Shown here: piece by piece, positions 25,836 to 35,287 of the stretch
Layout of the letters: every line of letters starts with the position of its first letter
How positions within the stretch are numbered: position 1 is the first letter of the stretch
NCBI GenBank assembly: GCA_963810555.1
Contig: CAWENX010000009.1
Location: 558,001 to 622,000, forward strand
Direction: 5' to 3'
Length of the DNA: 64,000 nt
Origin: G963677325 sp963810555
GTDB lineage: Bacteria; Bacteroidota; Bacteroidia; Bacteroidales; Prolixibacteraceae
Made by a program: the position numbers and the translations under genes
The notes under the pieces: generated by a model
The model's database searches: none
The model's input: only the letters and a program-made list of their open reading frames with translations
What the model was told of the DNA's origin: nothing

Positions 25836-25873
25836 AATCCTATCTTTGTTTCTGAACCCCTAACCGGTCCATT

Positions 25874-28492
25874 GTGGTACAGAACGAGAACAAATATGTA
25901 GAAACGCCCCTGATGAAGCAGTATTATGCGGTAAAGCATAAATATCCCGATGCCGTATTACTCTTCAGGGTGGGTGATTTCTATGAAACCTTTGGTGAGG
26001 ATGCCATAAAAGCTTCCGGAATACTTGGCATTACCCTTACCCGTCGTGCCAATGGTTCAGCCAGCTTTGTCGAATTGGCGGGATTTCCTTATCACGCCCT
26101 TGATACTTATCTCCCGAAGCTTGTAAGGGCCGGTCAGAGGGTGGCGATCTGCGAACAGCTTGAAGACCCGAAAACAACGAAAAAACTGGTCAAACGGGGA
26201 ATTACGGAACTGGTTACCCCGGGAGTTTCCATTAATGAGAATATACTTGAACACAGGGAGAACAATTTTCTGGCTTCGGTACATATTGACAAAACATTGG
26301 CAGGAGTTGCATTTCTGGATATCTCCACTGGAGAATTCCTTACTGCTGAAGGGTCATTTGAGTATATTGACAAACTCCTGAATAGTTTCCAGCCAAAGGA
26401 AGTTCTCTTCCAGAAAGGCAGGGAAAAGCTATTTCTCGATCTGTTCGGAAGCAAGTATTACACCTTCAAGCTCGATGACTGGGTTTATACGTCCGATGCC
26501 GCACACGACAGGCTCCTCCGTCATTTCGAAACCACCTCCCTGAAAGGTTTCGGAGTCCAGGCTCTTGAACTTGGCATTATCGCTTCCGGCGCCATCCTTC
26601 ATTACATGGACCTTACCCAGCACACGCAGATCCAGCACATTTCTCATCTTTCAAGGATCGATGAGGAACGTTACGTATGGCTTGACCGTTTTACCATCCG
26701 CAACCTGGAGCTCTTTCAGTCGCTGAACGAAGGAGCCAAGACCCTGATCCAGGTGATTGACAAAACAATCACCCCAATGGGCGCCAGGCTTCTGAAACGA
26801 TGGGTCGCCTTACCCCTGAAGGAAATTCCCCGCATCAACGACCGCCTCGATGTCGTACAGCAATTTATCGAAGACAATGATCTGAAGGAAGCCCTCGAAT
26901 CCCATTTCCGGCAGGTCGGCGATCTTGAACGCCTGATCTCCAAAGCCGCCGTCGGACGTATCAACCCGAGAGAACTGGTCCAGTTGAAAATTGCCCTTTT
27001 TGCCATCGCTCCCGTTAAGGAATTGTGTGCCGGTTCAGAAAACCAGATTCTCGCACGAATGGCTGAACAGCTTAATCCCTGCCAGACCATCAGGGACCGC
27101 ATTGAAAAGGAAATCTTTCCCAATCCTCCCATGCTCATTTCCAAAGGGCATATCATGGCAAAGGGAGTTTCAGCCGAACTGGATGAACTCAGGGATCTGG
27201 CTTATTCAGGCAAGGATTACCTCCAAAAGATGCAGGAGAGGGAAAGCCGGCGGACAGGAATCCCTTCCCTGAAAATATCCTTCAACAATGTATTCGGTTA
27301 TTATATTGAAGTCAGGAACACGCACAAAGACAAGGTTCCCGAAGACTGGATTCGCAAACAGACGCTTGTCAGCGCCGAACGGTACATCACCGAAGAATTG
27401 AAGGAGTATGAATCAAAAATACTCGGCGCCGAAGAGAAGATCATGGCCCTCGAAACCACATTATTTAATAACCTTGTATCCGATCTTACGGAATACATTC
27501 AGGCCATCCAGCTTAACGCCTCTGTCCTGGCACAGATCGACTGCCTCCTCTCTTTCGCCTCTTCAGCCATTCAAAACAATTATTACCGTCCTGTGATCAA
27601 CGATTCCTTTATCATCGATATCCGCGAAGGGCGCCATCCCGTTATCGAGCAGCAACTTCCCATTGGCGAGGCGTATGTGGCAAACGATGTCTGCCTCGAC
27701 AGGGACGATCAGCAGATACTCATCATCACTGGTCCCAATATGGCGGGCAAATCAGCCCTTCTGCGGCAGACGGCTTTGATCGTGCTGATGGCCCAGATCG
27801 GTTCCTTTGTCCCCGCAAAATCGGCTGAAATCGGCTTTGTGGATAAGATCTTCACACGCGTCGGGGCTTCGGACAATATCTCGCTCGGGGAATCCACTTT
27901 TATGATGGAGATGAACGAGGCGGCGAGCATCCTTAACAATCTGTCCGACCGCAGCCTTATCCTCCTCGACGAGCTGGGAAGGGGCACCAGCACTTACGAC
28001 GGTATCTCCATCGCCTGGTCCATCGTGGAATATATCCATGAGCATCCGAAAGCCAGGGCACGGACGCTTTTTGCCACCCACTACCATGAACTCAACGAAA
28101 TGGAGAAATCCTTTGTCAGGGTGCGAAATTTCAATGTCTCGATCAAAGAAGTGGGGAATAAAGTGATCTTCCTGAGGAAGCTGGTCAGCGGGGGCAGCAA
28201 TCACAGCTTTGGCATTCATGTGGCTCAGATGGCCGGTATGCCGAAAAGTGTCGTATCGCGCGCCGCCGAAATACTGAAGGAACTCGAAAAAGCCAACCGT
28301 AAGGAGCTTCCCGCCAAAAGGGTAAAAGACCTTGCCGGGACAAGGGAAGGCTTTCAGCTCAGTTTCTTCCAGCTCGATGACCCTGTCCTGAAACAGATCA
28401 GTGACGAGATCAAAAACATCGAGATCAACAGCCTCACCCCCCTTGAAGCGCTCAACAAACTCAGCGAAATCAAAAAGATTCTGGGGAAATAA
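25874..28492 (+). CDS. mutS: DNA mismatch repair protein MutS
   Basis: 872-residue mismatch-recognition ATPase. The N-terminal mismatch-binding domain carries LLFRVGDFYETFGEDAIKAS, with the Phe-x-Glu wedge in DFYETF. The connector, lever and clamp domains follow, then the ATPase domain with Walker A ITGPNMAGKSALLRQTALIV near residue 620, MMEMNEAASILNNL, Walker B LILLDELGRGTSTYDGISIA, and TLFATHYHELNEME. The C terminus has the SFGIHVAQMAGMPKSVVSRA segment. The start is GTG 25874, since later ATGs would cut into the first domain. Coding G+C is clearly higher than in the first 24 kb. No neighbouring mutL. Confidence 0.97.
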   Translation: MVQNENKYVETPLMKQYYAVKHKYPDAVLLFRVGDFYETFGEDAIKASGILGITLTRRANGSASFVELAGFPYHALDTYLPKLVRAGQRVAICEQLEDPKTTKKLVKRGITELVTPGVSINENILEHRENNFLASVHIDKTLAGVAFLDISTGEFLTAEGSFEYIDKLLNSFQPKEVLFQKGREKLFLDLFGSKYYTFKLDDWVYTSDAAHDRLLRHFETTSLKGFGVQALELGIIASGAILHYMDLTQHTQIQHISHLSRIDEERYVWLDRFTIRNLELFQSLNEGAKTLIQVIDKTITPMGARLLKRWVALPLKEIPRINDRLDVVQQFIEDNDLKEALESHFRQVGDLERLISKAAVGRINPRELVQLKIALFAIAPVKELCAGSENQILARMAEQLNPCQTIRDRIEKEIFPNPPMLISKGHIMAKGVSAELDELRDLAYSGKDYLQKMQERESRRTGIPSLKISFNNVFGYYIEVRNTHKDKVPEDWIRKQTLVSAERYITEELKEYESKILGAEEKIMALETTLFNNLVSDLTEYIQAIQLNASVLAQIDCLLSFASSAIQNNYYRPVINDSFIIDIREGRHPVIEQQLPIGEAYVANDVCLDRDDQQILIITGPNMAGKSALLRQTALIVLMAQIGSFVPAKSAEIGFVDKIFTRVGASDNISLGESTFMMEMNEAASILNNLSDRSLILLDELGRGTSTYDGISIAWSIVEYIHEHPKARARTLFATHYHELNEMEKSFVRVRNFNVSIKEVGNKVIFLRKLVSGGSNHSFGIHVAQMAGMPKSVVSRAAEILKELEKANRKELPAKRVKDLAGTREGFQLSFFQLDDPVLKQISDEIKNIEINSLTPLEALNKLSEIKKILGK

Positions 28493-29017
28493 AACTCACG
28501 CCCTTTCCCTATTCTCCGTTTAAGACAGCATAACTGACTGCGCTATGGTATTATGATAATTCAGATCACGGAGGCAACAGGGAGTTATTACTGTATTAAA
28601 GCGAAGGAAACCAGAGGGCAGAGATTTGCATATTATGATAATTCTTAGCTTCACGTCATGAGTTATTGGTCATTGATTATTGAAAAATTAACCACAAAGT
28701 AAGGAAAGAAGATGTGAAGGACACAAAGAAGTCCGCCTGCGAACGGATTAATACAAATAACCCTCGGTTTTAACCGCAATAGAGCAGAGAAGCCCCGTAG
28801 AGCCGGAATATTTGTAGCCCCGGATTTCAATCCGAAGTTTTGTGTGACACATAAAAAATACGTCTGGCCGATGAACCGTTCGGATAGGCTGGTTTGAAAT
28901 CCTCTTTACCCTGTTAATTATTACTGATCATCCCTTCGGTTTAAGTCCATGAAAGCTGGATTATTATAGATATCTCCAGGTCAAAGCCCAGCCATCGCCA
29001 TATCATGATCGTACCTT
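28493..29017. other. Gene-free spacer after mutS
   Basis: No coding frame or RNA gene recognised. A 14-bp direct repeat TATTATGATAATTC lies at 28549-28562 and 28631-28644. Short CACAAAG-type words occur near 28690-28730. The 11-bp-phased array follows directly. Confidence 0.5.
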
Positions 29018-29123
29018 GTCCGTACTAAAACCATAGTTTCTGCACTATATCTGCACTATTACTGCTCTATATCTGCACTAATTAGTGGAAATATAGTATA
29101 TTTGTAGTGTAAATATTGTGTAA
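29018..29123. repeat. Palindromic 11-bp-phased word array (CTGCACT type)
   Basis: Forward words start at 29040, 29051, 29062 and 29073 (CTGCACT, CTGCACT, CTGCTCT, CTGCACT). Reverse words follow at 29084, 29095, 29106 and 29117 (AGTGGAA, AGTATAT, AGTGTAA, TGTGTAA). The axis lies between 29081 and 29082 in ACTAATTAGT. TCCGTA at 29019 is near the next outward phase position. The array ends 16 bp before the start of the next gene and shares the core CACTAATTAGTGGA with the array at 17.05 kb. Confidence 0.8.
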
Positions 29124-29139
29124 TTAATATGACGATAGT

Positions 29140-29766
29140 ATGGCGAAGATAAGAGGAAGGTCAGGCGAAGGTCTATCAGGACTGGTCGGCAATTTGGTTT
29201 TTTATAATTACAGGGGACAGCAATGTGTCAGAACAATACAGCGGAAAAGAGCGAAGAATTCATGGAGCGAAAGTCAGATATTGGTCCGCAAGCGTTTCGC
29301 GGCTATAAAGGTGTTCTGGAGCCGGTTTGACTACTCGCCGGTACAGGGCATATGGAAGGTTGCCGAAAAGGGAAGGCGGGGAGATAACCTTTTCGTGAGC
29401 GTCAATATGCAGGCATTTGGCCCTGACGGGAGTTTAACCGATCAGGAACGGCTCCATTTTTCGGCAGGACAACTGCCTCTGCCTTTCAGGTTTACGGCCG
29501 TGAGGTCACAAGGCGATCCGAGTAAGATTGAGGTTACCTGGCAGGATGATCCGGGAAGCGCGCTTGCATGGGACAGCGACAGACTGATGATGATGGTTGG
29601 ATACGGGGAAGAGTTTAAGGGTCCCCTCGAAACTGGTGTGATGCGTAAGCAGAAATCGGCGCTGATCGAGCTTCCGGCGGTTCCCGGGACGATCGATGCC
29701 ATATGGCTGTTTTTTGCATCGGAAGAAAGACAGCTTTATTCGCCGGATCAGTATTTCAAAGTTTAG
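29140..29766 (+). CDS. DUF6266-like family protein
   Basis: 208-residue protein resembling the DUF6266 family of Bacteroidota: it opens MAKIRGRSGEGLSGLVGNLV with FYNYRGQQCVRTIQRKR, where G-x-x-G-L-V-G-N-L-V-x-Y and the RG..C.R element are typical of the family N terminus. The C-terminal part contains TWQDDPGSALAWDSDRLMMM and IDAIWLFFASEERQLYSPDQ, suggesting a beta-rich domain. No signal peptide is visible. The family's function is unknown. The start lies 16 bp after the 11-bp-phased array, so the array may cover its promoter or leader. Confidence 0.65.
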   Translation: MAKIRGRSGEGLSGLVGNLVFYNYRGQQCVRTIQRKRAKNSWSESQILVRKRFAAIKVFWSRFDYSPVQGIWKVAEKGRRGDNLFVSVNMQAFGPDGSLTDQERLHFSAGQLPLPFRFTAVRSQGDPSKIEVTWQDDPGSALAWDSDRLMMMVGYGEEFKGPLETGVMRKQKSALIELPAVPGTIDAIWLFFASEERQLYSPDQYFKV

Positions 29767-29945
29767 GCTGAAGGCTACAGGCTAAAGGCTATAGGGAAAA
29801 ATATTTCACCACAGATAACACAGATTAACACGGATAATATTTCATGAATCTGTCCCGATAGCTATCGGGATTTGTATTATCTGTGATGAAACATTAGATT
29901 GTCATTCTTAATTCGTAATTCGTAATTCGTAATTATTTCATAATT
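29767..29945. repeat. Spacer with heptad words and a perfect 18-bp palindrome
   Basis: Heptads GCTGAAG, GCTACAG, GCTAAAG, GCTATAG lie near 29768-29795. A 9-bp phase of ACAGAT words lies near 29810-29835. TCCCGATAGCTATCGGGA (29853-29870) is a perfect palindrome. ATTCGTA heptads follow near 29910-29935. Confidence 0.65.
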
Positions 29946-29989
29946 CTTTATTAAATTCAAACCTGAAAAATAAACCTGACAACTTACAG

Positions 29990-32596
29990 ATGGGAAACAG
30001 AATCAAAGGACGGAGTTATCCCCGTCCGGGAGGTCTGATCGCCTCCTTTGCTCTTCTTTCTTTCAGGCCCCCGCGGATCACGTATCGGCTGATCATTATT
30101 CCTTTTATCGCGTCAATCCTTTATTCCTGTTCAGGGAAGAACGATCTTTCAGCTTCAGGCGAACACACATTTAACGGTCCTTACACCGGGAAATACCTCG
30201 ACAGAATCGCCTTCCCGGTAGGAGGTATCGGCGCGGGAATGTTCTGCATGGAAGGGACGGGCGCCATATCTCACCTTTCAGTAGACAACAGGCCTGAGAT
30301 GTTTAACGAACCCTTTGCCTTTGCCGCCATCAGCGTTAAGGGCATTAAAAACGGTGCCAAAGTTCTGGAAGCCCCCGTGCCCTCATGGAAATTGTTCGGG
30401 GCACCCGGAACGGGGAACGGCGGTTCAGGAAAGGATTGGGGCCTGCCCCGTTTCGCAAAAGGCTGTTTTCTGCCCAGGTTCCCTTTTGCAAACCTTGCCC
30501 TCGAAGACAGCGACATTCCTCTCCATGTTGATATTACCGGCTGGAGCCCCTTCATCCCTGCAAACGAAGACGATTCAAGCCTCCCTGCCGGAGCTATGGA
30601 ATATCATTTTAAAAACAGTTCTGCAAAACCCGTCGAGGCCGTTTTCTCATACAATGCCCGGAATTTTATTGCCGAAAAGGAGGGCAGTATCCTTGAAGCG
30701 CACAATGGGTTCACCCTTGTGAATGATGAAGCGGAAAAGTATCCGGGAACGGGCTTTACCGTTTTTGTGGACGACAACAAGGCCGTGGTGGATTACTGCT
30801 GGTTCAGGGGAGGCTGGTTCGACGCTTTGACAATTCTCTGGAATCACATCAAGGATTGTGAAATTGCCGTCCATCCCCCCGTCTCAGGGAATGCGCCCGG
30901 AGCATCGGTTTTTGTCCCGTTTAAATTGCTTCCCGGTGAGGAAAAGGTTATTACGGTCAATTTCTGCTGGTATCTTCCCCATTCAACACTCGCCGTGGGA
31001 AAGGCAAAAAAAGCTGATCAGACAGCCTGTTGTGAGGGAGGCGGCGCCTGCACAGATCCTTATTACAAACCCTGGTACGCAAAACATTTTCAGAACCTGG
31101 ACGAAGTGGTCAGGTATTGGAGGATGAACTACGCCAATTTGAAGAAAAACAGCGAATTGTTCAGGGATGCCTTCTTTGCTTCCACTCTTCCTCCTAAAGT
31201 ACTGGAGGCGGTAGCGGCCAATCTCACCATCCTGAAATCTCCCACCGTGCTAAGACAATATGACGGAAGGCTGTGGAGCTGGGAAGGCTGCAGCGATAAT
31301 TCAGGCTGTTGTGCGGGAAGCTGTACCCATGTATGGAACTATGCCCAGGCTATACCTCACCTGTTTCCCGCCCTGGAGCGGACGCTTCGTGAAACCGAAT
31401 TTAATGTCGATCAGGATACGGCAGGTCATCAGACTTTCAGGGCGATTCTTCCCATTTCAGAGCCCGGTCACGGCTTCTATGCGGCATCAGACGGCCAGTT
31501 GGGCGGAATCATGAAAGTTTACAGGGAATGGCGGATCAGCGGAAACACAGGATGGATGAAAAACCTCTATCCGAAAGTGAAGAAAAGTCTCGATTACTGT
31601 ATTGCCACATGGGACCCCCGGCATCACGGATGTCTTGAAGAGCCCCACCATAATACCTACGACATTGAATTCTGGGGTCCCGACGGAATGTGCACAAGCT
31701 TCTATCTTGGTGCTCTTTCTGCTTTTATTGAAATGAGCAAGGCTGTGAACGAGTCTTGTGAATCATATGCCGGACTCCTTGCCACGGGTAAAAAACAGAT
31801 GGAGAGTGAGCTATATAATGGCGAATATTTTATTCAGAAGATAAAGTGGACAGGACTGAATGCCGCTGATCCCGTTGAAACTTCGAGGAAATCGATAGGG
31901 GGCGGCTACTCGGAGGAAGCATTGGCCATCCTGCAGAAGGAAGGGCCTAAATATCAGTACGGGACAGGCTGTTTGTCCGATGGTGTCCTGGGGATGTGGA
32001 TGGCTTCAGTCTGCGGTCTTGGCGAGGGGGTCGAAAATGCCAAAGTAAAAAGTCATCTGTTGTCGGTTTATAAATACAATTTGAAAGCCGATTTAAGCGA
32101 ACATGTCAATCCTCAGCGTCCCACCTATGCCTGCGGGAAAGAAGGAGGATTGCTTCTCTGCACCTGGCCCAAAGGCGGGCAGCCTTCTCTTCCTTTTGTT
32201 TACAGCAACGAAGTCTGGACGGGCATCGAATACCAGGTGGCAAGCCATTTGATGATGAAGGGTGAAGTGGAGAAGGGACTGGAAATCGTGCGTAAATGCA
32301 GGGAAAGATATAAGGGCGACATCAGGAATCCTTTTGACGAGTATGAATGCGGGCACTGGTATGCGCGCGCCATGTCGAGCTACGCCTTATTGCAGGGACT
32401 CACGGGTGTGCGTTATGATGCCGTCAACCGTACTCTGTACATTGATTCAAAGATCGGCGATTTTACTGGTTTTATCTCCGCTGAAACAGGATTTGGAAAT
32501 GTCGGGCTGAAAGACGGCAAGCCTTTTATAAAAATGGTTTATGGTGATCTTGACGTTAAAAAGTTTATCGTATCAGGTGTCGAACAAAAACTGTAA
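29990..32596 (+). CDS. GH116-like glycoside hydrolase (GBA2-type), putative lipoprotein
   Basis: 868-residue protein related to GH116 beta-glucosidases/beta-glucosylceramidase GBA2. The N-terminal domain has IAFPVGGIGAGMFCMEGTGA and SHLSVDNRPEMFNEPFAFAA, the usual GH116 entry. The C-terminal (alpha/alpha)6 domain contains WSWEGCSDNSGCCAGSCTHV with NYAQAIPHLFP, and NTYDIEFWGPDGMCTSFYLG, whose TYD is the expected acid/base aspartate position. HWYARAMSSYALLQGLTG occurs near the end. The first 45 residues carry a hydrophobic stretch ending in a lipobox-like ILYSCSGK, suggesting a lipoprotein, although the N terminus is longer than usual. Substrate is unknown. It starts the glycan-rich 29-46 kb region. 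Confidence 0.82.
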   Translation: MGNRIKGRSYPRPGGLIASFALLSFRPPRITYRLIIIPFIASILYSCSGKNDLSASGEHTFNGPYTGKYLDRIAFPVGGIGAGMFCMEGTGAISHLSVDNRPEMFNEPFAFAAISVKGIKNGAKVLEAPVPSWKLFGAPGTGNGGSGKDWGLPRFAKGCFLPRFPFANLALEDSDIPLHVDITGWSPFIPANEDDSSLPAGAMEYHFKNSSAKPVEAVFSYNARNFIAEKEGSILEAHNGFTLVNDEAEKYPGTGFTVFVDDNKAVVDYCWFRGGWFDALTILWNHIKDCEIAVHPPVSGNAPGASVFVPFKLLPGEEKVITVNFCWYLPHSTLAVGKAKKADQTACCEGGGACTDPYYKPWYAKHFQNLDEVVRYWRMNYANLKKNSELFRDAFFASTLPPKVLEAVAANLTILKSPTVLRQYDGRLWSWEGCSDNSGCCAGSCTHVWNYAQAIPHLFPALERTLRETEFNVDQDTAGHQTFRAILPISEPGHGFYAASDGQLGGIMKVYREWRISGNTGWMKNLYPKVKKSLDYCIATWDPRHHGCLEEPHHNTYDIEFWGPDGMCTSFYLGALSAFIEMSKAVNESCESYAGLLATGKKQMESELYNGEYFIQKIKWTGLNAADPVETSRKSIGGGYSEEALAILQKEGPKYQYGTGCLSDGVLGMWMASVCGLGEGVENAKVKSHLLSVYKYNLKADLSEHVNPQRPTYACGKEGGLLLCTWPKGGQPSLPFVYSNEVWTGIEYQVASHLMMKGEVEKGLEIVRKCRERYKGDIRNPFDEYECGHWYARAMSSYALLQGLTGVRYDAVNRTLYIDSKIGDFTGFISAETGFGNVGLKDGKPFIKMVYGDLDVKKFIVSGVEQKL

Positions 32597-32682
32597 ACAA
32601 TTAAATTGAAGAAAAAGGTTTCTGATATTCCGATTGCGAAGAAACAGTCGTTTTCGTTTCGCGGGTTATTCATGCTGCGCAT

Positions 32683-32762
32683 GTCATTCAATAGTCATTC
32701 AGTGGTCATTAATGGCTTATAGCAAATGACGACTGAATGACTTATGATGCGAAGCCAATGAC
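32683..32762. repeat. 11-bp-phased array of GTCATTC words with inverse copies
   Basis: GTCATTC-type words start at 32683, 32694 and 32705 (11-bp steps). Inverse AATGAC words occur at 32725, 32736 and 32757; the last is one base out of phase. It lies between the convergent GH116 and Hsp20 genes. It is less regular than the arrays at 17.05, 29.08 and 50.2 kb. Confidence 0.6.
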
Positions 32763-32834
32763 ACAGGAGGCGAATCGAAGATCGGCTCAGTCAATGACGC
32801 AATGCCGGATGACTAATTATGATTTACTGTTAAA

Positions 32835-32877
32835 AGAGAAGAGGCTGCCCCCTTATAACTTTCGGGACAGCCTCCAA
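32835..32877 (-). terminator. Hairpin terminator for the Hsp20 gene
   Basis: On the minus strand GAGGCTGTCCC pairs with GGGGCAGCCTC around an 11- to 12-nt loop, followed by TTCTCTTTT. It lies about 28 bp after the Hsp20 stop. Confidence 0.75.
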
Positions 32878-32902
32878 TAACAGTCATATTCCATGAAACA
32901 TA

Positions 32903-33340
32903 TTAATGGATTTCAATTTTTCTGGGAGGCCTTCTTTTAGCTTCCTCTTTCTTGGGAATCACCAATTTTAAGATGCCATTTTCATACCTGGCAGCAACCT
33001 TTTCGCTGTCAGCCGTTTCAGGCAAAGCGAACGAACGGGTGAATGACTGGTAACTGAATTCCCTAAGCGAATAATGCTGGTCATCCTTTACTTCATTTTC
33101 AAATTCCTTTTCACATGAGATGGTCAGCATGTCATTGTTTAATTCGATTTTGAAATCCTTTTTAGATAATCCCGGCGCAGCCATTTCAACCTCATATTCT
33201 CCATCGGTTTCCATGATGTTAATAGATGGAAGTGTGGTGTTTGTAGTTGAGAAATTGCGGCTGGACCAGTCAAATAAATCCGGTCCAAAGAAACGATCCA
33301 TGAACGACGGATAAAGATCGGAAAATTTAGCAAGTGCCAT
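32903..33340 (-). CDS. Hsp20/alpha-crystallin family small heat shock protein
   Basis: Small heat-shock chaperone, 145 residues from the chosen start. The alpha-crystallin domain runs from LPSINIMETDGEYEVEMAAP through GLSKKDFKIELNNDMLTISC to the conserved ENGILKLVIPKKEEAKRRPP with the A-x-x-x-n-GvL motif and a C-terminal R-K-I-E-I-H, resembling the I-x-I tail. The frame also has an upstream ATG at 33355, but GGAGG lies 8 bp before ATG 33340, so that start is preferred. It binds unfolding proteins; regulation is not evident from the upstream region. It lies between convergent genes on either side. Confidence 0.9.
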   Translation of the reverse strand: MALAKFSDLYPSFMDRFFGPDLFDWSSRNFSTTNTTLPSINIMETDGEYEVEMAAPGLSKKDFKIELNNDMLTISCEKEFENEVKDDQHYSLREFSYQSFTRSFALPETADSEKVAARYENGILKLVIPKKEEAKRRPPRKIEIH

Positions 33341-33712
33341 AGCAACATCCTCCATTTTTTAGTTAAACATATTGGGTTATTTCATTAAATGCTCTCTCAA
33401 AAAAAATGCCAAAACATACAATAGCGGGAAGGATAAATCCTGTTAATTCATGAAAATCAGGCTTTAAAGCGTGAATGATCAGTCTCCCGGGATGGCAATA
33501 GACTGACAGATGTTTGACATTTTGTCACTATCAATGACTTAAAATGCCTCAGGAATCTGAATTAACAACTCACTTCGCTGATCTTCAATTTAATTGTCCT
33601 GGAAAATTAATAACGATGTATCCATATGATAATTACTCAGACAGGGCTGATTTTAAAAGAATTTTTATAACTTCCCCCAAAAATAACCGAAAACAATTTC
33701 TGTCTTATCCTG

Positions 33713-35182
33713 ATGCTTATGAAACCAAAATCTTTCTTAAAACCGGTTACATTGGGTTTTGCCTGTGCCTTCGGAATGCATTATAATGTTGAAGCACAGA
33801 AACCCCTTAATGTTTTGTTCATTGCCGTCGATGACATGAATGACGATCTGGGTTGTTTCGGCAATCCTCTCGTAAAATCGCCGAATATCGACCGCCTGGC
33901 ATCAAAGGGAGTGGTCTTCTCGAATGCCTACTGCCAGTTCCCACTTAGCAGTCCAAGCCGCTCCTCTTTGCTTACCGGTCTGCGCCCCGATTCCACAAAG
34001 GTTTTCGACCTACATTATCATTTCAGGCAGGGCCTTCCCAAGGTGGTAACTCTTCCGCAGATGTTCATGAATAACGGGTATTTCGTAGCAAGAGTTGGGA
34101 AAATGTATCATTACGGGAATCCCGGCGACATCGGTACCAATGGATTGGACGACAAAGTCTCATGGACCGAAAGGATCAATCCTGCGGGATTGGATAAAAC
34201 TTCGCTCGAGTTGGATGTGATCAATTATACGCCCAAACGGGGACTCGGGGCGGCAATGGCGTATTATTCGGATAAAAACGGAACCGATCCGGAGCACACG
34301 GACGGTATAGTGGCTGAGGATGCCATCCAATTGCTGAAAGAGCACAAGGACAAACCCTTCTTTATTGCCGCAGGCTTTTACAAGCCCCATTGTCCCTGGA
34401 TTACGCCCAGCAAATATTTTGACCTTTACAATATGGATCAGATGAAGCTTCCCGCGTTAATTGATGACACCCGCAAGAACTATCCTGAACTGGCTTTGGC
34501 TTCTACCGTTCCCTGGCCCTACCTGGGAATTAATACACAACAGGCCCGCGAGTGTAAATTAGCTTATTATGCGGCAATATCCTTTGTAGATGCCCAGATC
34601 GGGAAACTGCTGGATGCTGTTGAATCACTCGGGTTAAAGGATAACACGATTATTGTTTTCTGGAGCGATCATGGTTATCAGCTTGGCGAGCACGGCCTCT
34701 GGTTCAAGCAAAGCCTCTTTGAGGAATCCGCCAAATGTCCGATGATCATTTCCGTGCCGGGAAGTAAAACCAAAGGGGGAATTTGCCACCAGATGGTTGA
34801 GCTGGTCGACATCTATCCTACTCTTGCCGATCTCGCAGGTTTAAAACCCCCGTCCGATCTGCAGGGATTCAGCTTATCTCCCCTTCTTCAGAATCCGTCA
34901 GCCAAATGGAGTCACCCGGCCTACACGCAGGTTCAAAGGGGTAATGTTCCCGGACACAGCATACGGACCGAAAAATGGCGGTACACCGAATGGGGCTTTG
35001 GGGAAAAAGGTACTGAACTCTACGATGAGTCAAATGACCCTCAGGAACTTCATAATCTTGCCGGCGATGTAAAATATTCCAAAGTGAAAGAAGAACTCTC
35101 AGAGCTTCTCCATAAAATCCATCCCAGGCCTGTAAACGGAGGCAAGGCGGTACCTGATACAAAAGCAATTTACAGCAACTGA
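33713..35182 (+). CDS. Sulfatase, iduronate-2-sulfatase-like, serine-type active site
   Basis: Arylsulfatase-superfamily enzyme of 489 residues with a secretion signal (FLKPVTLGFACAFGMHYNVE). The metal-binding start is LFIAVDDMNDDLGCFGNP. The active-site motif reads QFPLSSPSRSSLLTGLRPD: a serine at residue 79 occupies the position of the maturated Cys/Ser (S-x-P-S-R). Later motifs are VGKMYHYG, GFYKPHCPW and FWSDHGYQLGEHGLWFKQS. The fold and FKPHCPW resemble the iduronate-2-sulfatase group. Serine-type sulfatases need an anSME-type radical SAM enzyme for formylglycine formation; none is in this window. ATG 33719 is an alternative start. Confidence 0.88.
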   Translation: MLMKPKSFLKPVTLGFACAFGMHYNVEAQKPLNVLFIAVDDMNDDLGCFGNPLVKSPNIDRLASKGVVFSNAYCQFPLSSPSRSSLLTGLRPDSTKVFDLHYHFRQGLPKVVTLPQMFMNNGYFVARVGKMYHYGNPGDIGTNGLDDKVSWTERINPAGLDKTSLELDVINYTPKRGLGAAMAYYSDKNGTDPEHTDGIVAEDAIQLLKEHKDKPFFIAAGFYKPHCPWITPSKYFDLYNMDQMKLPALIDDTRKNYPELALASTVPWPYLGINTQQARECKLAYYAAISFVDAQIGKLLDAVESLGLKDNTIIVFWSDHGYQLGEHGLWFKQSLFEESAKCPMIISVPGSKTKGGICHQMVELVDIYPTLADLAGLKPPSDLQGFSLSPLLQNPSAKWSHPAYTQVQRGNVPGHSIRTEKWRYTEWGFGEKGTELYDESNDPQELHNLAGDVKYSKVKEELSELLHKIHPRPVNGGKAVPDTKAIYSN

Positions 35183-35287
35183 TTAATCAGCTGGACTACT
35201 GCGTAAAAACAGGCTTTAGTCAAAAGATACTTTGAAATGTCATGTATCATTTGACTTTATCGTCATGCGCCAATGATTTCTGATCTT

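Noticed and set aside
26716..27156. Minus-strand ORFs opposite mutS (also 27709-28219)
   Set aside because: Shadows in high-GC coding DNA, without RBS or family similarity.
29853..29870. TCCCGATAGCTATCGGGA as a phage or integrase attachment site
   Set aside because: No integrase or direct repeats nearby; short GC-rich palindromes of this type also occur here as terminator-like hairpins.
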